A DNA stretch of 64,000 nucleotides from Levilactobacillus tangyuanensis (GTDB taxonomy: Bacteria > Bacillota > Bacilli > Lactobacillales > Lactobacillaceae), in assembly GCF_003946545.1 (NCBI RefSeq), contig NZ_RHOA01000002.1:248001-312000 (forward strand). Reading direction: 5' to 3'. The notes under the pieces are model-generated. The model had not been told where the DNA came from. It worked only from the letters and a program-made list of their open reading frames with translations, and searched no databases. Shown piece after piece: positions 35,695 to 44,202 of this stretch. A program made the position numbers and the translations under genes. Within the stretch, counting starts at the first letter, position 1. Each line of letters begins with the position of its first letter.

Positions 35695-36546
35695 TTAACG
35701 GTGGTCGATCGCCGCAATTTTCTTTAATAGTTTTTGATTGCCATTCAGGCGGGCAAAGGCCGCCGCATCCCGTAAGTCTTGGTGGATAGCCTCAGGCTCC
35801 CCGCCTTGACGCCGAACATTTAACGCGCGTTGATAGAGAATCCGGGCAACATAGTAAGTCACATGATACTCGGCGCACAGCGCCACCCCACGATTGAGGA
35901 GGTCATTACTCGTGTCTAGCTCCCCCGTCTCACCATAAAAGCGGGCCGTGTAGTATAAGACTGTCAGGATTCGCCAGACGCCCTGACGTGGCCGTAATTT
36001 GATTTCTGCCAGGTCTTCGGTGACCCGTTGAAAATAAAAACCGGCCCGGTCATTATCCCCCGCCTGTTGGTAGGCAATGCCAGTCCCCGCGTAGGCCAAC
36101 AGGGCGTATAGGGTATGATGGCCCTCATCAAAGCGATCAAGAATCTGGGAGAAATCAAACAGGGCATCCGTGACGCTACCACCGTCAAGGGCCGTCACGT
36201 AGCCATGAATGAAGAAATAGCGCATCTGAAAGGTCTGGGTGCCCCGTTCCACGTGGTCCACTTGAGCCAGTTGTGCCTTAACCTGGTCGAACTCGCCTTG
36301 GAGTAGCCGCCACTCGGCCTGTTCCAGGGCAGCCGTGCCCGTGGGATCATCTCCTTGGTCCAGGGGAAATAAATCATTGAGCGTCAACTCCAGGCGTTCG
36401 CAGAGTTGCAATAAAATCTTGATCGCCGGCACCTGGCCCCGTCGTTCAAACTTGCTCAGCGTGGCCTGGGTACAGATACCCTTGGCTAGCTGTTGTTGCG
36501 AGAGGTGTAATCGGCGCCGGGTCTCGATAAAGATATCAATATTCAC
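35695..36546 (-). CDS. XRE-type regulator with TPR-like C-terminal domain (Rgg-like)
   Basis: 283 residues. The N-terminal HTH is IFIETRRRLHLSQQQLAKGI...TLSKFERRGQVPAIKILLQLCERL (1-60). The rest consists of paired helices such as ALLAYAGTGIAYQQAGDNDRAGFYFQRV, i.e. tetratricopeptide-like repeats. This plan matches Rgg/RopB regulators that bind short peptides, but no peptide gene is adjacent. It follows mpg by 13 bp on the same strand. Confidence 0.82.
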   Translation of the reverse strand: MNIDIFIETRRRLHLSQQQLAKGICTQATLSKFERRGQVPAIKILLQLCERLELTLNDLFPLDQGDDPTGTAALEQAEWRLLQGEFDQVKAQLAQVDHVERGTQTFQMRYFFIHGYVTALDGGSVTDALFDFSQILDRFDEGHHTLYALLAYAGTGIAYQQAGDNDRAGFYFQRVTEDLAEIKLRPRQGVWRILTVLYYTARFYGETGELDTSNDLLNRGVALCAEYHVTYYVARILYQRALNVRRQGGEPEAIHQDLRDAAAFARLNGNQKLLKKIAAIDHR

Positions 36547-36559
36547 ACGTCCTCAGTCC

Positions 36560-37204
36560 TTACTGTAAAGTTTCGTCCATTTGCCAGCCATGGCGGTCAC
36601 GGTCCCAATCACGCTTACGACTGGCCGATACGAAGGGGTTCCCCGCCACGATGTATCGCAGCGGTCGGTCCTGCCAGCTACCATCGCTCACCCCCACTCG
36701 GGATGTCGCCACCACCTGACGCGGCCGCCGGGTAGCGGTCGTTGTAATCGTGAGGTTGTTGGCGCCCAACAGGGTGCGATTCAGGTCCTTTGATTGTAGG
36801 CCAATGGCGGCGGTCAACTTTCCCGGACCATTGGTGATCGCCGGAACGGGTTTGTCACGATTCCGTTGCATCAGGTCCAGTCCAAGGTGCGGTTCAATGC
36901 CCCGAATCAAAATCCCTTGGGGGGTGCCCGCCGACTGGGTGGCCACATCCAGCATGTAGTAGCCTCGTAATATGTAAATATAAATGGTCCCGGGAGCATC
37001 ATACAAGGCCGCATTGGCCGCCGTATACCGACCGTTAAAGGCATGAGCAGCCGTATCCTGTTCGCCCAAATAGGCCTCGGCCTCGACAATCCAGCCGCTA
37101 ATCGTGCCGGCCGGCGTTTCATAAATTAATTCATGACCTAGTAGATCGGCCGCGATTTCGGCGGTTGGTCGCCCCGTATAAAACTCGGCTAACGACTTGT
37201 TCAT
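36560..37204 (-). CDS. mpg: DNA-3-methyladenine glycosylase (AAG/Mpg family)
   Basis: 214 residues. It contains FYTGRPTAEIAADLLGHELI, GWIVEAEAYLGEQDTAAHAFNGR (with the catalytic Glu in VEAEAY), GTIYIYILRGYYMLDVAT and NGPGKLTAAIGL, all AAG-family hallmarks. It removes alkylated purines in base excision repair. Transcribed ahead of the XRE regulator. Confidence 0.93.
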   Translation of the reverse strand: MNKSLAEFYTGRPTAEIAADLLGHELIYETPAGTISGWIVEAEAYLGEQDTAAHAFNGRYTAANAALYDAPGTIYIYILRGYYMLDVATQSAGTPQGILIRGIEPHLGLDLMQRNRDKPVPAITNGPGKLTAAIGLQSKDLNRTLLGANNLTITTTATRRPRQVVATSRVGVSDGSWQDRPLRYIVAGNPFVSASRKRDWDRDRHGWQMDETLQ

Positions 37205-37262
37205 TCATTAACACTCCCCTTTCGACTATGTTAAACTAGACCCATTGGAGATGAGTATCCTT

Positions 37263-37655
37263 ATGGCAATTAAGTGTGAACGTATTTATACGAATCCGGC
37301 AGATCTCGATGGCTACCGGGTCCTAGTCGATCGGCTCTGGCCACGAGGCATTTCAAAAGAAAATGCCCACCTCGACGATTGGAACAAGGAAGTTGGTCCC
37401 ACCAACGAGTTACGAAAGTGGTTCAACCATGAACCCGAAAGATTCCCCAAATTCAATGAACGCTACCGGGCCGAATTAAAGATTAACCCTGCCCTGACAG
37501 AATTCATTGCTCAGGTGGAGAAGGTCTTGCCCGAACAAGACGTCATCTTGCTTTACGGCGCCAAAGATGAGGAACATAACCAGGCCATTATCTTAAAGGA
37601 AGTTTTGATTCATGAACTTCGTGACCTGGTCCCCGACGACCGGTTATTAGAATAA
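37263..37655 (+). CDS. DUF488 family protein
   Basis: 130 residues if started at ATG 37263 (MAIKCERIY); an in-frame ATG at 37251 is possible but overlaps its ribosome site GGAG (37247-37250). DUF488 features are RVLVDRLWPRGISKENAHLDDWNKEVGPTNELRKWFNH and VILLYGAKDEEHNQAIILKEVL. Function is unknown. Divergent from mpg, with its own terminator. Confidence 0.88.
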   Translation: MAIKCERIYTNPADLDGYRVLVDRLWPRGISKENAHLDDWNKEVGPTNELRKWFNHEPERFPKFNERYRAELKINPALTEFIAQVEKVLPEQDVILLYGAKDEEHNQAIILKEVLIHELRDLVPDDRLLE

Positions 37656-37661
37656 ATACAT

Positions 37662-37700
37662 AAAACGAGGTTAGGACGCTGGTCCTGGCCTCGTTTTTTT
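37662..37700. terminator. Bidirectional terminator
   Basis: AAAACGAGG-AGGA pairs with TCCT-CCTCGTTTT around CGCTGG, followed by T-run. Confidence 0.85.
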
Positions 37701-37705
37701 AGTGC

Positions 37706-38164
37706 TTAGCGAATAACAATAACGGACGTGGTCGACTTCTTGGCCAACCGTAGCCCGATGGCACCGGGACGACCATGACTGGCAAAGTCGACATCGGCCC
37801 CACAGACAATCAAGTCAGGTTCGAAGTCTGGCACGATCTTGTCCAGAACGACGTCATCGACATCCCCGCCTTCGGCCACAATCGACCGGACCTGTTCGAC
37901 ACCGAAGTCCTTAGCCTGTTGCGCATATGAGGACACGATCGCCTTCAAGTGGTCCCGCCGCTCGTTCAGCTTGGCCGGCATCAGCGACTCATAGATGCTG
38001 ATGTCGTTGTTTTCCATGACGGAAGCAATACCAAGATGTGCTTGATAGTCCCGTGCCAGCGTCAAGGCAAACCGAAACGCCCGACTCGTCGATGGGCGAT
38101 CATCCTCATCAATCGTGATTAGAATCCGCCGAAAGAACAACGGATTATTATTCTCGTCTGTCAT
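37706..38164 (-). CDS. Universal stress protein (UspA family)
   Basis: 152 residues with the start at ATG 38164 behind GGAGGGG. It begins with a short tail before RRILITIDEDDRPSTSRAFRFALTLA and ends LIVCGADVDFASHGRPGAIGLRLAKKSTTSVIVIR. The usual G-x2-G-x9-G-S/T site is altered (DVDFASHGRPGAIG), so ATP binding is uncertain. It lies just downstream of no other same-strand gene within 100 bp; the BCCT terminator separates them. Confidence 0.85.
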   Translation of the reverse strand: MTDENNNPLFFRRILITIDEDDRPSTSRAFRFALTLARDYQAHLGIASVMENNDISIYESLMPAKLNERRDHLKAIVSSYAQQAKDFGVEQVRSIVAEGGDVDDVVLDKIVPDFEPDLIVCGADVDFASHGRPGAIGLRLAKKSTTSVIVIR

Positions 38165-38209
38165 AGAACCCCTCCAATAAATAGTCGGCCTAATTGTATC
38201 ATAGTTAAT

Positions 38210-38243
38210 TAAAAAACGCCCCATTTTACCGGGACGTTTTCAC
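38210..38243 (-). terminator. Terminator of BCCT gene
   Basis: AAAACG-CCC pairs with GGG-CGTTTT; on the minus strand it ends in a T-run, TTTTTTAATTA. Confidence 0.75.
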
Positions 38244-38264
38244 AACCTTTTCAGTTTTAAAGCC

Positions 38265-39881
38265 TTAACTAGCGTGGTTTGGTGAAAGAATCATTGGTCC
38301 TTGCACGGCCCGTGGTAACTCAACCGTACTCCGACGCATAACCACTGGATGCGGTACCGTGACTGGCGCTACCGCCCGTTCCTTCTCGGTCAGCATGTGC
38401 CAGATCGAGTGGAGGAGTAACCCACAGACAAACATCAGTGGGAAACCAGCGATCGTCGAGACCGTTTGCACCGTCTTGAAGCCCCCGACCATCACAATCC
38501 CGAAGGAGAAGATGATGAAGACGACTACCCAAATCATGCGGTTCCAACGACTAGGTTCCTGGCCATCATCCAAGTGTAGGCTGGTAAAGGACGATACGAT
38601 GAATGCTGACGAGGAAATCGTCGTGGCTAAGAAGATAAAGCATGAGATACAATACAAAGCCAAGATGATCATCTTGAATGGCAAGGTGGCAATCACCGTT
38701 GCCACAACGGCGGCCTGACCCTGCGTGTTCAAAATGTGAACCAGGTTAACCGCACCGGTCCGTTGTAGCCACAAGGAGTAACCCCCGAAGATGGCATAGA
38801 AGCTCATGCAGCCTAAGGCCCCATACGTTAACATCCCCACGAGGACCTGGCGAATCGTCCGGCCCTTTGAGATCCGGGCGATAAACAGTCCCATGACGGG
38901 CATGTAGGATAACCACCAGCCCCAGTAGAAAATCGTTTCCTGCTGAGCCGTGCTGTCCCCACCGTTTGGTAACGTGTTGGTCGACATGGCGATAAACTTT
39001 TGGGCCATTAACCCAATACTATTCGTTTCAGAATTTAAGATGTATACCGTTGGTCCAATCACTAGGATAATGGCCAACAAGCCCAAGGCCGTCCAAATAT
39101 GGGCGGAGCTTAAGCGATTAATCCCCCCGTTCAGGCCATGGAAGACCGTCACGGCGAAGAGAATAAACAATACAATAAAGAGTTCAATCTTTAGCATTAA
39201 ATTGTCTTGAACACCGGTAAGCCGGCTGAGAACCTTCGAGATGATGGGAATTTCCATCCCAACGGATGACCCAATGCCACCCATAATACCGAAGACCACT
39301 AAGAAGTCCACGACCTGCCGGGCGATAACCTTGCCCCGGCTGTCACCTTGAAGACTGGTGATAGTGGCACTAACCCGTTGAACCTTACCATGCTTAACGT
39401 ACAACACGTAAGCAATCGCAATCGTCGCCGGTGCAAACATCATCCAAGCCATTGGGCCCCAGTTAAACTGGCCCATCATGTGGGCAGCGCCGTAAGCGTT
39501 GCTTGAGAATGGCTTGAAGCCGAATGCAGGGTGCTGCAGGTACCGCAGGGGATCAACAATCGACAACATCAGGATGCTGGCATCAATCGCCGTAGCGAAC
39601 ACCATACTTCCCCACTGAAAGTTACTGTAGTGGGGCTTGTCGTCGGGATCACCCAACTTAATCTTACCGAATTTTCCAAAAGCCAAATACATAAAAAATA
39701 AGAAGTTGACGACGTACACCATCAAGTAAGCCCATGACATGCGAGTATCAATCCAGTTTAAAATTGAACTTAGGCCGGCCTGTAATTGACCCCCGCCTAG
39801 GATAAACAGCAATGACGCGAGAATAAATAAAACGATGGTTGGTACGAATACTAACTTATCAATATTTTTACGCGCTAAAAT
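38265..39881 (-). CDS. BCCT family betaine/carnitine/choline transporter, apparent ATT start
   Basis: The BCCT signature is FYWGWWLSYMPVMGLFIARISKGRTIRQV, and there are 12 hydrophobic segments. The first ATG/GTG/TTG in frame (TTG 39812) would remove half of membrane segment 1. The frame stays open upstream (DKLVFVPTIVLFILASLLF, a normal first helix) to a TGA at 39894-39896, with no standard start codon. ATT at 39879-39881 sits 7 nt after a perfect AGGAGG (39889-39894), so I place the start there (538 residues). It imports osmolytes with Na+ or H+. Confidence 0.88.
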   Translation of the reverse strand: MLARKNIDKLVFVPTIVLFILASLLFILGGGQLQAGLSSILNWIDTRMSWAYLMVYVVNFLFFMYLAFGKFGKIKLGDPDDKPHYSNFQWGSMVFATAIDASILMLSIVDPLRYLQHPAFGFKPFSSNAYGAAHMMGQFNWGPMAWMMFAPATIAIAYVLYVKHGKVQRVSATITSLQGDSRGKVIARQVVDFLVVFGIMGGIGSSVGMEIPIISKVLSRLTGVQDNLMLKIELFIVLFILFAVTVFHGLNGGINRLSSAHIWTALGLLAIILVIGPTVYILNSETNSIGLMAQKFIAMSTNTLPNGGDSTAQQETIFYWGWWLSYMPVMGLFIARISKGRTIRQVLVGMLTYGALGCMSFYAIFGGYSLWLQRTGAVNLVHILNTQGQAAVVATVIATLPFKMIILALYCISCFIFLATTISSSAFIVSSFTSLHLDDGQEPSRWNRMIWVVVFIIFSFGIVMVGGFKTVQTVSTIAGFPLMFVCGLLLHSIWHMLTEKERAVAPVTVPHPVVMRRSTVELPRAVQGPMILSPNHAS

Positions 39882-39949
39882 AAATAATCCTCCTCATTTG
39901 TTTCCTGAAAGCCGAGCTTCCAGCGGACATTGTTCAGGTGAGATTGTAC

Positions 39950-39999
39950 AAAAAAAGCGCTGTTCCTGGGGTCGTCATCCGAGCCACCTGTACAGCGCT
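39950..39999 (-). terminator. Intrinsic terminator inside the BCCT gene leader (candidate attenuator)
   Basis: On the minus strand AGCGCTGT pairs with ACAGCGCT over a 28-nt loop, followed by TTTTTTT, located between the likely promoter (TATAAT at 40056-40061) and the gene. The loop segment ACAGGTG can pair instead with CACCTG about 20 nt after the U-run, a possible antiterminator. CTGgAAGC/GCTTtCAG forms another hairpin next to the ribosome site. No known riboswitch is recognised. The 312-bp gap holds no gene. Confidence 0.6.
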
Positions 40000-40115
40000 A
40001 CCGCGTTAAATACAAAATGCCTGCGTCAATCTCGTTAAATCAATATCCAACGTCTATTATACGCAGTGCGATCGATAAGTAAAATCTTGGTCATTAATAA
40101 GTTTTTAAAGCGAAA

Positions 40116-40131
40116 ATGTAGCCGTTTACAT
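40116..40131. promoter_or_regulatory. cre-like palindrome upstream of BCCT promoter
   Basis: Minus strand ATGTAAACGGCTACAT matches WTGNAANCGNWNNCAW with one mismatch. It lies about 60 bp upstream of the -10 (40056-40061). Confidence 0.5.
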
Positions 40132-40193
40132 TGGCGATGATAGCTACAATCTAAGAATTTGATGAGAATTTAGGGATACCGGAAAATCCCCAC

Positions 40194-40799
40194 CTATTTC
40201 AACAAATCTGGCCACTGTTCGACGGCCGCGGCATCCCCAGTCGCACCATTATCAATCGCCTTGATCACCCGGGCTGGGTTCCCAGCAATCACCACGTCAT
40301 CGCCGAAGGACTTGGTAACGACCGAGCCGGCACCAACCACGACATTATTCCCCAGCGTCACGCCAGGTAAGATCGTCACCCGGCCGCCTAACCAGGCGTT
40401 ATCACCGATGGTAATGGGCGCCCCCATCTCGACATCGGCGACCCGGGCCTTGGCATTCAGGGGATGAACCGGTGTGTACAGCCCAATGTTGGGACCAAAG
40501 TAACAGTGTGACCCAATCGTAATCGGGCAAGTGTCGAGGAACGTCATATCGTAGTTGCCATAGAAGTGGTCTCCGATGTGGATGTTCCAGCCATAGTCAA
40601 ACTTAAAGTCGGCCTCGACGAAGAAATCGGCGCCACTGTCCTTAATCAATTCCTGATAGCCAGCGTTTCGTTCCTTATTATCCGCCAATTGATTCGTCGA
40701 CTGTAACTTTTGCCGAACCTCTACTCGCCGATTAATCAGCTCCGAATCAAATTGATTATAAGGTTGACCGGCTGTCATCGCTTCACGTGCAGTTGTCAT
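40194..40799 (-). CDS. Sugar O-acetyltransferase, maltose acetyltransferase family
   Basis: 201 residues. An N-terminal maltose-acetyltransferase domain (AMTAGQPYNQFDSELINRR) is followed by left-handed beta-helix hexapeptide repeats: ITIGDNAWLGGRVTILPGVTLGNNVVVGAGSVVTKSF. It acetylates a sugar or thiogalactoside at the expense of acetyl-CoA, as a trimer. Single gene. Confidence 0.92.
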   Translation of the reverse strand: MTTAREAMTAGQPYNQFDSELINRRVEVRQKLQSTNQLADNKERNAGYQELIKDSGADFFVEADFKFDYGWNIHIGDHFYGNYDMTFLDTCPITIGSHCYFGPNIGLYTPVHPLNAKARVADVEMGAPITIGDNAWLGGRVTILPGVTLGNNVVVGAGSVVTKSFGDDVVIAGNPARVIKAIDNGATGDAAAVEQWPDLLK

Positions 40800-40848
40800 A
40801 TCTAAAAATCACTCCTCTATCGTCATGATACCACTCTCACCGGAAACA

Positions 40849-40882
40849 AAAAAAGAGCCCGCGACCAACGCCGCGAACTCAC
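40849..40882 (-). terminator. Terminator of VOC gene
   Basis: On the minus strand GAGTTCGCG pairs with CGCGGGCTC (two G-T pairs) and ends in seven T. Confidence 0.75.
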
Positions 40883-40889
40883 TCATGGT

Positions 40890-41351
40890 TTATTCAACTG
40901 ATTCTGTCATCGTATGGGGCTGTTCCCGTAAGATCCAGGTAATCCCATATTGGTCGACAACTTGCCCCATCTTACCGCCCAGGCTCATGTTGATGTAAGG
41001 GCTAATGACCTTCACATCGGCGTCGACCAAGCGCTGGTAGAGCTCACCCAAGGACTTGACGGCCGCGTTGTCAGCCTCATCGACCGTCAGCATCAACGAA
41101 ATTAAGGTTGATGACGTTGGCTGACCCATCAAGGCATCGGCACACTGAACATCAACCCCCATGATTTGAAAGCCACCACGCATGGTGATGGCCTCTAGAT
41201 CAACACTGGCTTCTAAGCCCAATTGTTCCGCTTCGGCCGCCGTTGGGCTGACGCGGTAGGCATTAGTGGCGCCAAAAACCTCTTGATAATAGGTAATTGC
41301 GTCCTTTGTATTCTCGAATTCCAGGTATGGAATTATTTTTGCTTGCATCAT
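40890..41351 (-). CDS. VOC family (PhnB-like glyoxalase fold) protein
   Basis: 153 residues. MQAKIIPYLEFENTKDAITYYQEVFGA opens the family; the middle MRGGFQIMGVDVQ and the end GKMGQVVDQYGITWILRE give the second beta-alpha-beta-beta-beta module, the Gly-Trp end motif being typical for PhnB. Ribosome site is weak (GGGG), so ATG 41351, 41348 or 41366 could be used. The function is unknown. Confidence 0.85.
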   Translation of the reverse strand: MMQAKIIPYLEFENTKDAITYYQEVFGATNAYRVSPTAAEAEQLGLEASVDLEAITMRGGFQIMGVDVQCADALMGQPTSSTLISLMLTVDEADNAAVKSLGELYQRLVDADVKVISPYINMSLGGKMGQVVDQYGITWILREQPHTMTESVE

Positions 41352-41418
41352 CGGAACCCCATTCATCTACTTATTAAAATCCGTCCGGCTGTCTCCCAAC
41401 CGGATCATCCCCGACCAA

Positions 41419-42114
41419 TCACATTTGATCCATCGTTTGGTTTAACAGGTGATCGACAAACACGTTGCCTTGATTCGTCGCGTGTCCCTTGGTCCACTCA
41501 TAAGAGAGACCCGTGAACCGTCCTAGTAACTGGTCCACGTCTTGCCACAATTCCGCATTGGCCAATGGTCCGGCACTTCGGCGCCATTGCCGCCGTTTCC
41601 AGCCTGCTAGCCATCCAAGCCGAACAGCATCCAAGACGTACTTGGAGTCTAAAACAAATTTAATCCCGCTAGTTGTCAGCCCTAGTTCTGCCAACTTCCG
41701 CAGGGCGTTGCGAAAAGCCATGATTTCCATTCGATTATTGCTGGCCCCAAACTCACCGGCCGAGTCGGCAACGACTTCGCCGTTAGCTAGCTCAATCCGA
41801 TAGGCCCAAGCAGCCTTGTCCTCGGCTCTCACGTGGCCGCCAGCGACGTTTCCGGTATTCCGGGAACCACCATCGGTATACACCGTAATCGTGGCCGGTA
41901 CGCTCGTCTGAGCCGCCGCTGGTCGGGTTGCCCGAGTCGATCGCACCGGGCGCCGGGATGGCGTCGCCTGCATGAAGGCCTGGGCCTCGGCTAGCGTCAT
42001 AAAGCTCTTATACTGAGCACCAGCATAACCACTCACTTGTTTCTGGGTCTCAGGCCAATTACGGTAAATTCCCGTCTGTCGACCTTGTCGAACGGCATAG
42101 TATTTCTGTCCCAC
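41419..42114 (-). CDS. rnhA: Ribonuclease HI with N-terminal viroplasmin domain
   Basis: 231 residues. The N-terminal viroplasmin-type domain (1-50: KYYAVRQGRQTGIYRNWPET...YKSFMTLAEAQAFM) binds RNA:DNA hybrids. A linker leads to the RNase H domain with the catalytic set TDGGSRN (Asp), NRMEIMA (Glu), VLDSKYV (Asp) and NVFVDHLL (Asp). It degrades RNA in RNA:DNA hybrids. Divergent from the 161-residue unknown gene. Confidence 0.93.
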   Translation of the reverse strand: MGQKYYAVRQGRQTGIYRNWPETQKQVSGYAGAQYKSFMTLAEAQAFMQATPSRRPVRSTRATRPAAAQTSVPATITVYTDGGSRNTGNVAGGHVRAEDKAAWAYRIELANGEVVADSAGEFGASNNRMEIMAFRNALRKLAELGLTTSGIKFVLDSKYVLDAVRLGWLAGWKRRQWRRSAGPLANAELWQDVDQLLGRFTGLSYEWTKGHATNQGNVFVDHLLNQTMDQM

Positions 42115-42327
42115 TTAAACCCCCGCTTTCAAACTAATCTAAACTAGTTTACCATACTTTACCAACTTTTCTGGAAAAACGCGCGGCCCCAAGTTAGTGA
42201 ATGCGTTACCATTGTTGTGGTTGTCAATTAATTTGCTGAGCCAACTTTCTGTGGAAAAACTTAAAAAAGATTAATTTCAAAGTGTAAATTATTCTCATAA
42301 CTTTTATATTATGCTATCCTAGTAAGG

Positions 42328-42366
42328 GTGAATTATGACCGGAGAACTCAGAACCACTTAATTCAC
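42328..42366 (+). promoter_or_regulatory. Leader hairpin before unknown 161-residue gene
   Basis: GTGAATTA (42328-42335) and TAATTCAC (42359-42366) form an 8-bp stem in the leader, 10 bp before the ribosome site AGAGGGGG. An upstream AT-rich promoter-like stretch (TATATTATGCTATCCT) precedes it. It may be a regulatory structure or operator. Confidence 0.35.
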
Positions 42367-42388
42367 GAAATCTTAGAGGGGGTTTTTC

Positions 42389-42874
42389 ATGAAAAATCCG
42401 ATACGCGCCACCATTATCACCGTCGATCAAGCTCGGGCCATGCTGAAAGATCAGCGTGAACAACGCGACGAACGCTTTCCACAATTAGCCGTCTCCGGTC
42501 AATATATTTTACCCGATTACCGGCTAACTCGTAAGCGTGAAGCATTTAAGATTCGGCGGCACACTTTCTTAAAAAAACATTTCCGCTCATATGTGGCCTT
42601 TGATTCCGACAATGGCCAGACGCTTTGGATTCACAACTTCGCCAGCCTGTCAGAAGCTTGCTTCTGGTTAAATACTGGTTTGAAGCCAGGCGATACCGAC
42701 TCAACCACTTCCTACGTCGACTGGCGTCAGGAACACACGACTGAGATCGATACCTTGAAGGATCAACTGCGCATCTTACATCATGAAAAGAAAAAGCCTG
42801 TAACGCCTACCCCTAAGCCAGCCAGTGTGACTGACGTTAAACGGGTGAACAAGGTGAAACATATTAAGAAATAA
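42389..42874 (+). CDS. Hypothetical protein, 161 residues, basic C-terminus
   Basis: It begins MKNPIRATIITVDQARAML behind AGAGGGGG and ends with a Lys/Pro/Thr-rich tail (KKKPVTPTPKPASV) and KVKHIKK. The central part (YVAFDSDNGQTLWIHNFASLSEACFWLNTG) looks like a compact alpha/beta domain, and the next segment (EHTTEIDTLKDQLRILHHEK) a coiled coil. I do not recognise the family. Single gene with terminator. Confidence 0.7.
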   Translation: MKNPIRATIITVDQARAMLKDQREQRDERFPQLAVSGQYILPDYRLTRKREAFKIRRHTFLKKHFRSYVAFDSDNGQTLWIHNFASLSEACFWLNTGLKPGDTDSTTSYVDWRQEHTTEIDTLKDQLRILHHEKKKPVTPTPKPASVTDVKRVNKVKHIKK

Positions 42875-42886
42875 GCTAACTAAAAT

Positions 42887-42918
42887 GGCGTCGTGGAGAA
42901 TAATCTCCACGACGCCTT
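42887..42918. terminator. Bidirectional terminator
   Basis: GGCGTCGTGGAGA pairs perfectly with TCTCCACGACGCC around ATAA, followed by TTTCGTTTT. It lies between convergent unknown gene and codA. Confidence 0.85.
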
Positions 42919-42932
42919 TCGTTTTCGCTAAT

Positions 42933-44171
42933 TTACTTTAAATTTAAGTGAACCTGCTTAGGATCAGTTTTGACCGTCACGTTACCGTGGTGAATGGAAT
43001 AAAGAATTTCTGAGCGTTCGTTCAACGCGTTGTAGAAATTATCGTTATTCATGATCACCAGGTTGGCTGGCTTGCCTTCGCTCAGGCCATAGTGGTCCAG
43101 CACATGCATGGCCTTGGCCCCGTGAGTCGTCACGAATTCATATGAATTCATGATTTCATCATAGCCCATGACCTGCGCAGCGTGTAAGCCCATGTGCAGG
43201 GAGTCCAGCATGTCGCCATTCCCCATTGGATACCAAGGATCCTTGATATCATCTTCCCCAAAGGCCACGTTAACGCCGGCTGCGTTCAATTCCTTCACCC
43301 GCGTTAACCCGCGACGCTTAGGATAAGTATCGAATCGGCCACCCAGGTGGGTGTTGATCAATGGGTTAGAGATCATGTTGATATGGGACATCTGCAGCAA
43401 CCGCATCAGCTTGTAGGCATAGGCGTTGTTGTATGACCCCATCGCCGTGGTGTGACTGGCCGTCACTTGATCGCCCAGGCCAGTTTCCAAGGCCAACGTG
43501 GCCAAGGTTTCCAAGCCCCGGGAAGCGGGGTCGTCAATCTCGTCACAGTGAGCATCGACCAGCTTGCCGTACTTTTGCGCCAGTTCAACGGCGAAGTGGA
43601 GGGATTCAACACTGTATTCACGCGTGAATTCGAAGTGCGGAATGGCCCCGATAACATCAACACCCAACTCGGCGGACTGTTCCATTAATTCCTTACCGTG
43701 TGGGAATGACAGGATCCCCTCTTGGGGGAAGGCCACCAATTGTAATTCGATGAAGTCTTTGACTTCATCACGAACCTCAATCAAGGCCTTCAGTGCCGTC
43801 AAATTAGGATCGGTCACGTCCACGTGGGAACGCACGAATTGAATCCCGTTAGAAGCCTGGAGTTCCAAGGCTTGACGGGCCCGTGTCTTAACGTCTTCGA
43901 TGCTCAGCGCCTTCTTACGTTCGGACCAGATCCGAATGCCGTCGAACAGCGTCCCAGATTGATTCCATTCTGGGTCACCGGCAGTCATCGTACTGTCCAG
44001 GTGAACGTGGGGGTCAACGAATGGCGGTAGGATTAACTTACCGGTAGCATCGATAACTTGTTCGTCAGATTCAGGGGTCAAGTGGTCGGCAATCGCCGCA
44101 AACTTACCGTCCGTAATCCGAATATCTTGTGGTTGTTTGGCATTTTCAATCAGTCCGTGTTGAATTAACAT
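42933..44171 (-). CDS. codA: Cytosine deaminase
   Basis: 412 residues, the amidohydrolase fold. Metal ligands are in PHVHLDSTMTAGDPEW (HxH, ~61-63), VDAHCDEIDD (His ~205) and ASHTTAMG (His ~240), with the Asp in FGEDDIKDPWYPMG. It deaminates cytosine to uracil for pyrimidine salvage. No codB permease is adjacent. The start follows GGAGGAAG. Confidence 0.93.
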   Translation of the reverse strand: MLIQHGLIENAKQPQDIRITDGKFAAIADHLTPESDEQVIDATGKLILPPFVDPHVHLDSTMTAGDPEWNQSGTLFDGIRIWSERKKALSIEDVKTRARQALELQASNGIQFVRSHVDVTDPNLTALKALIEVRDEVKDFIELQLVAFPQEGILSFPHGKELMEQSAELGVDVIGAIPHFEFTREYSVESLHFAVELAQKYGKLVDAHCDEIDDPASRGLETLATLALETGLGDQVTASHTTAMGSYNNAYAYKLMRLLQMSHINMISNPLINTHLGGRFDTYPKRRGLTRVKELNAAGVNVAFGEDDIKDPWYPMGNGDMLDSLHMGLHAAQVMGYDEIMNSYEFVTTHGAKAMHVLDHYGLSEGKPANLVIMNNDNFYNALNERSEILYSIHHGNVTVKTDPKQVHLNLK

Positions 44172-44202
44172 GAGTGCTAATCTTCCTCCTATTTACCTAT
44201 AC

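Noticed and set aside
37251-37262. Earlier ATG for the DUF488 gene
   Set aside because: It directly abuts the only ribosome site, leaving no spacing; ATG 37263 gives the family start.
38165-38224. N-terminal extension of the second universal stress protein
   Set aside because: No ribosome site; GGAGGGG precedes ATG 38164.
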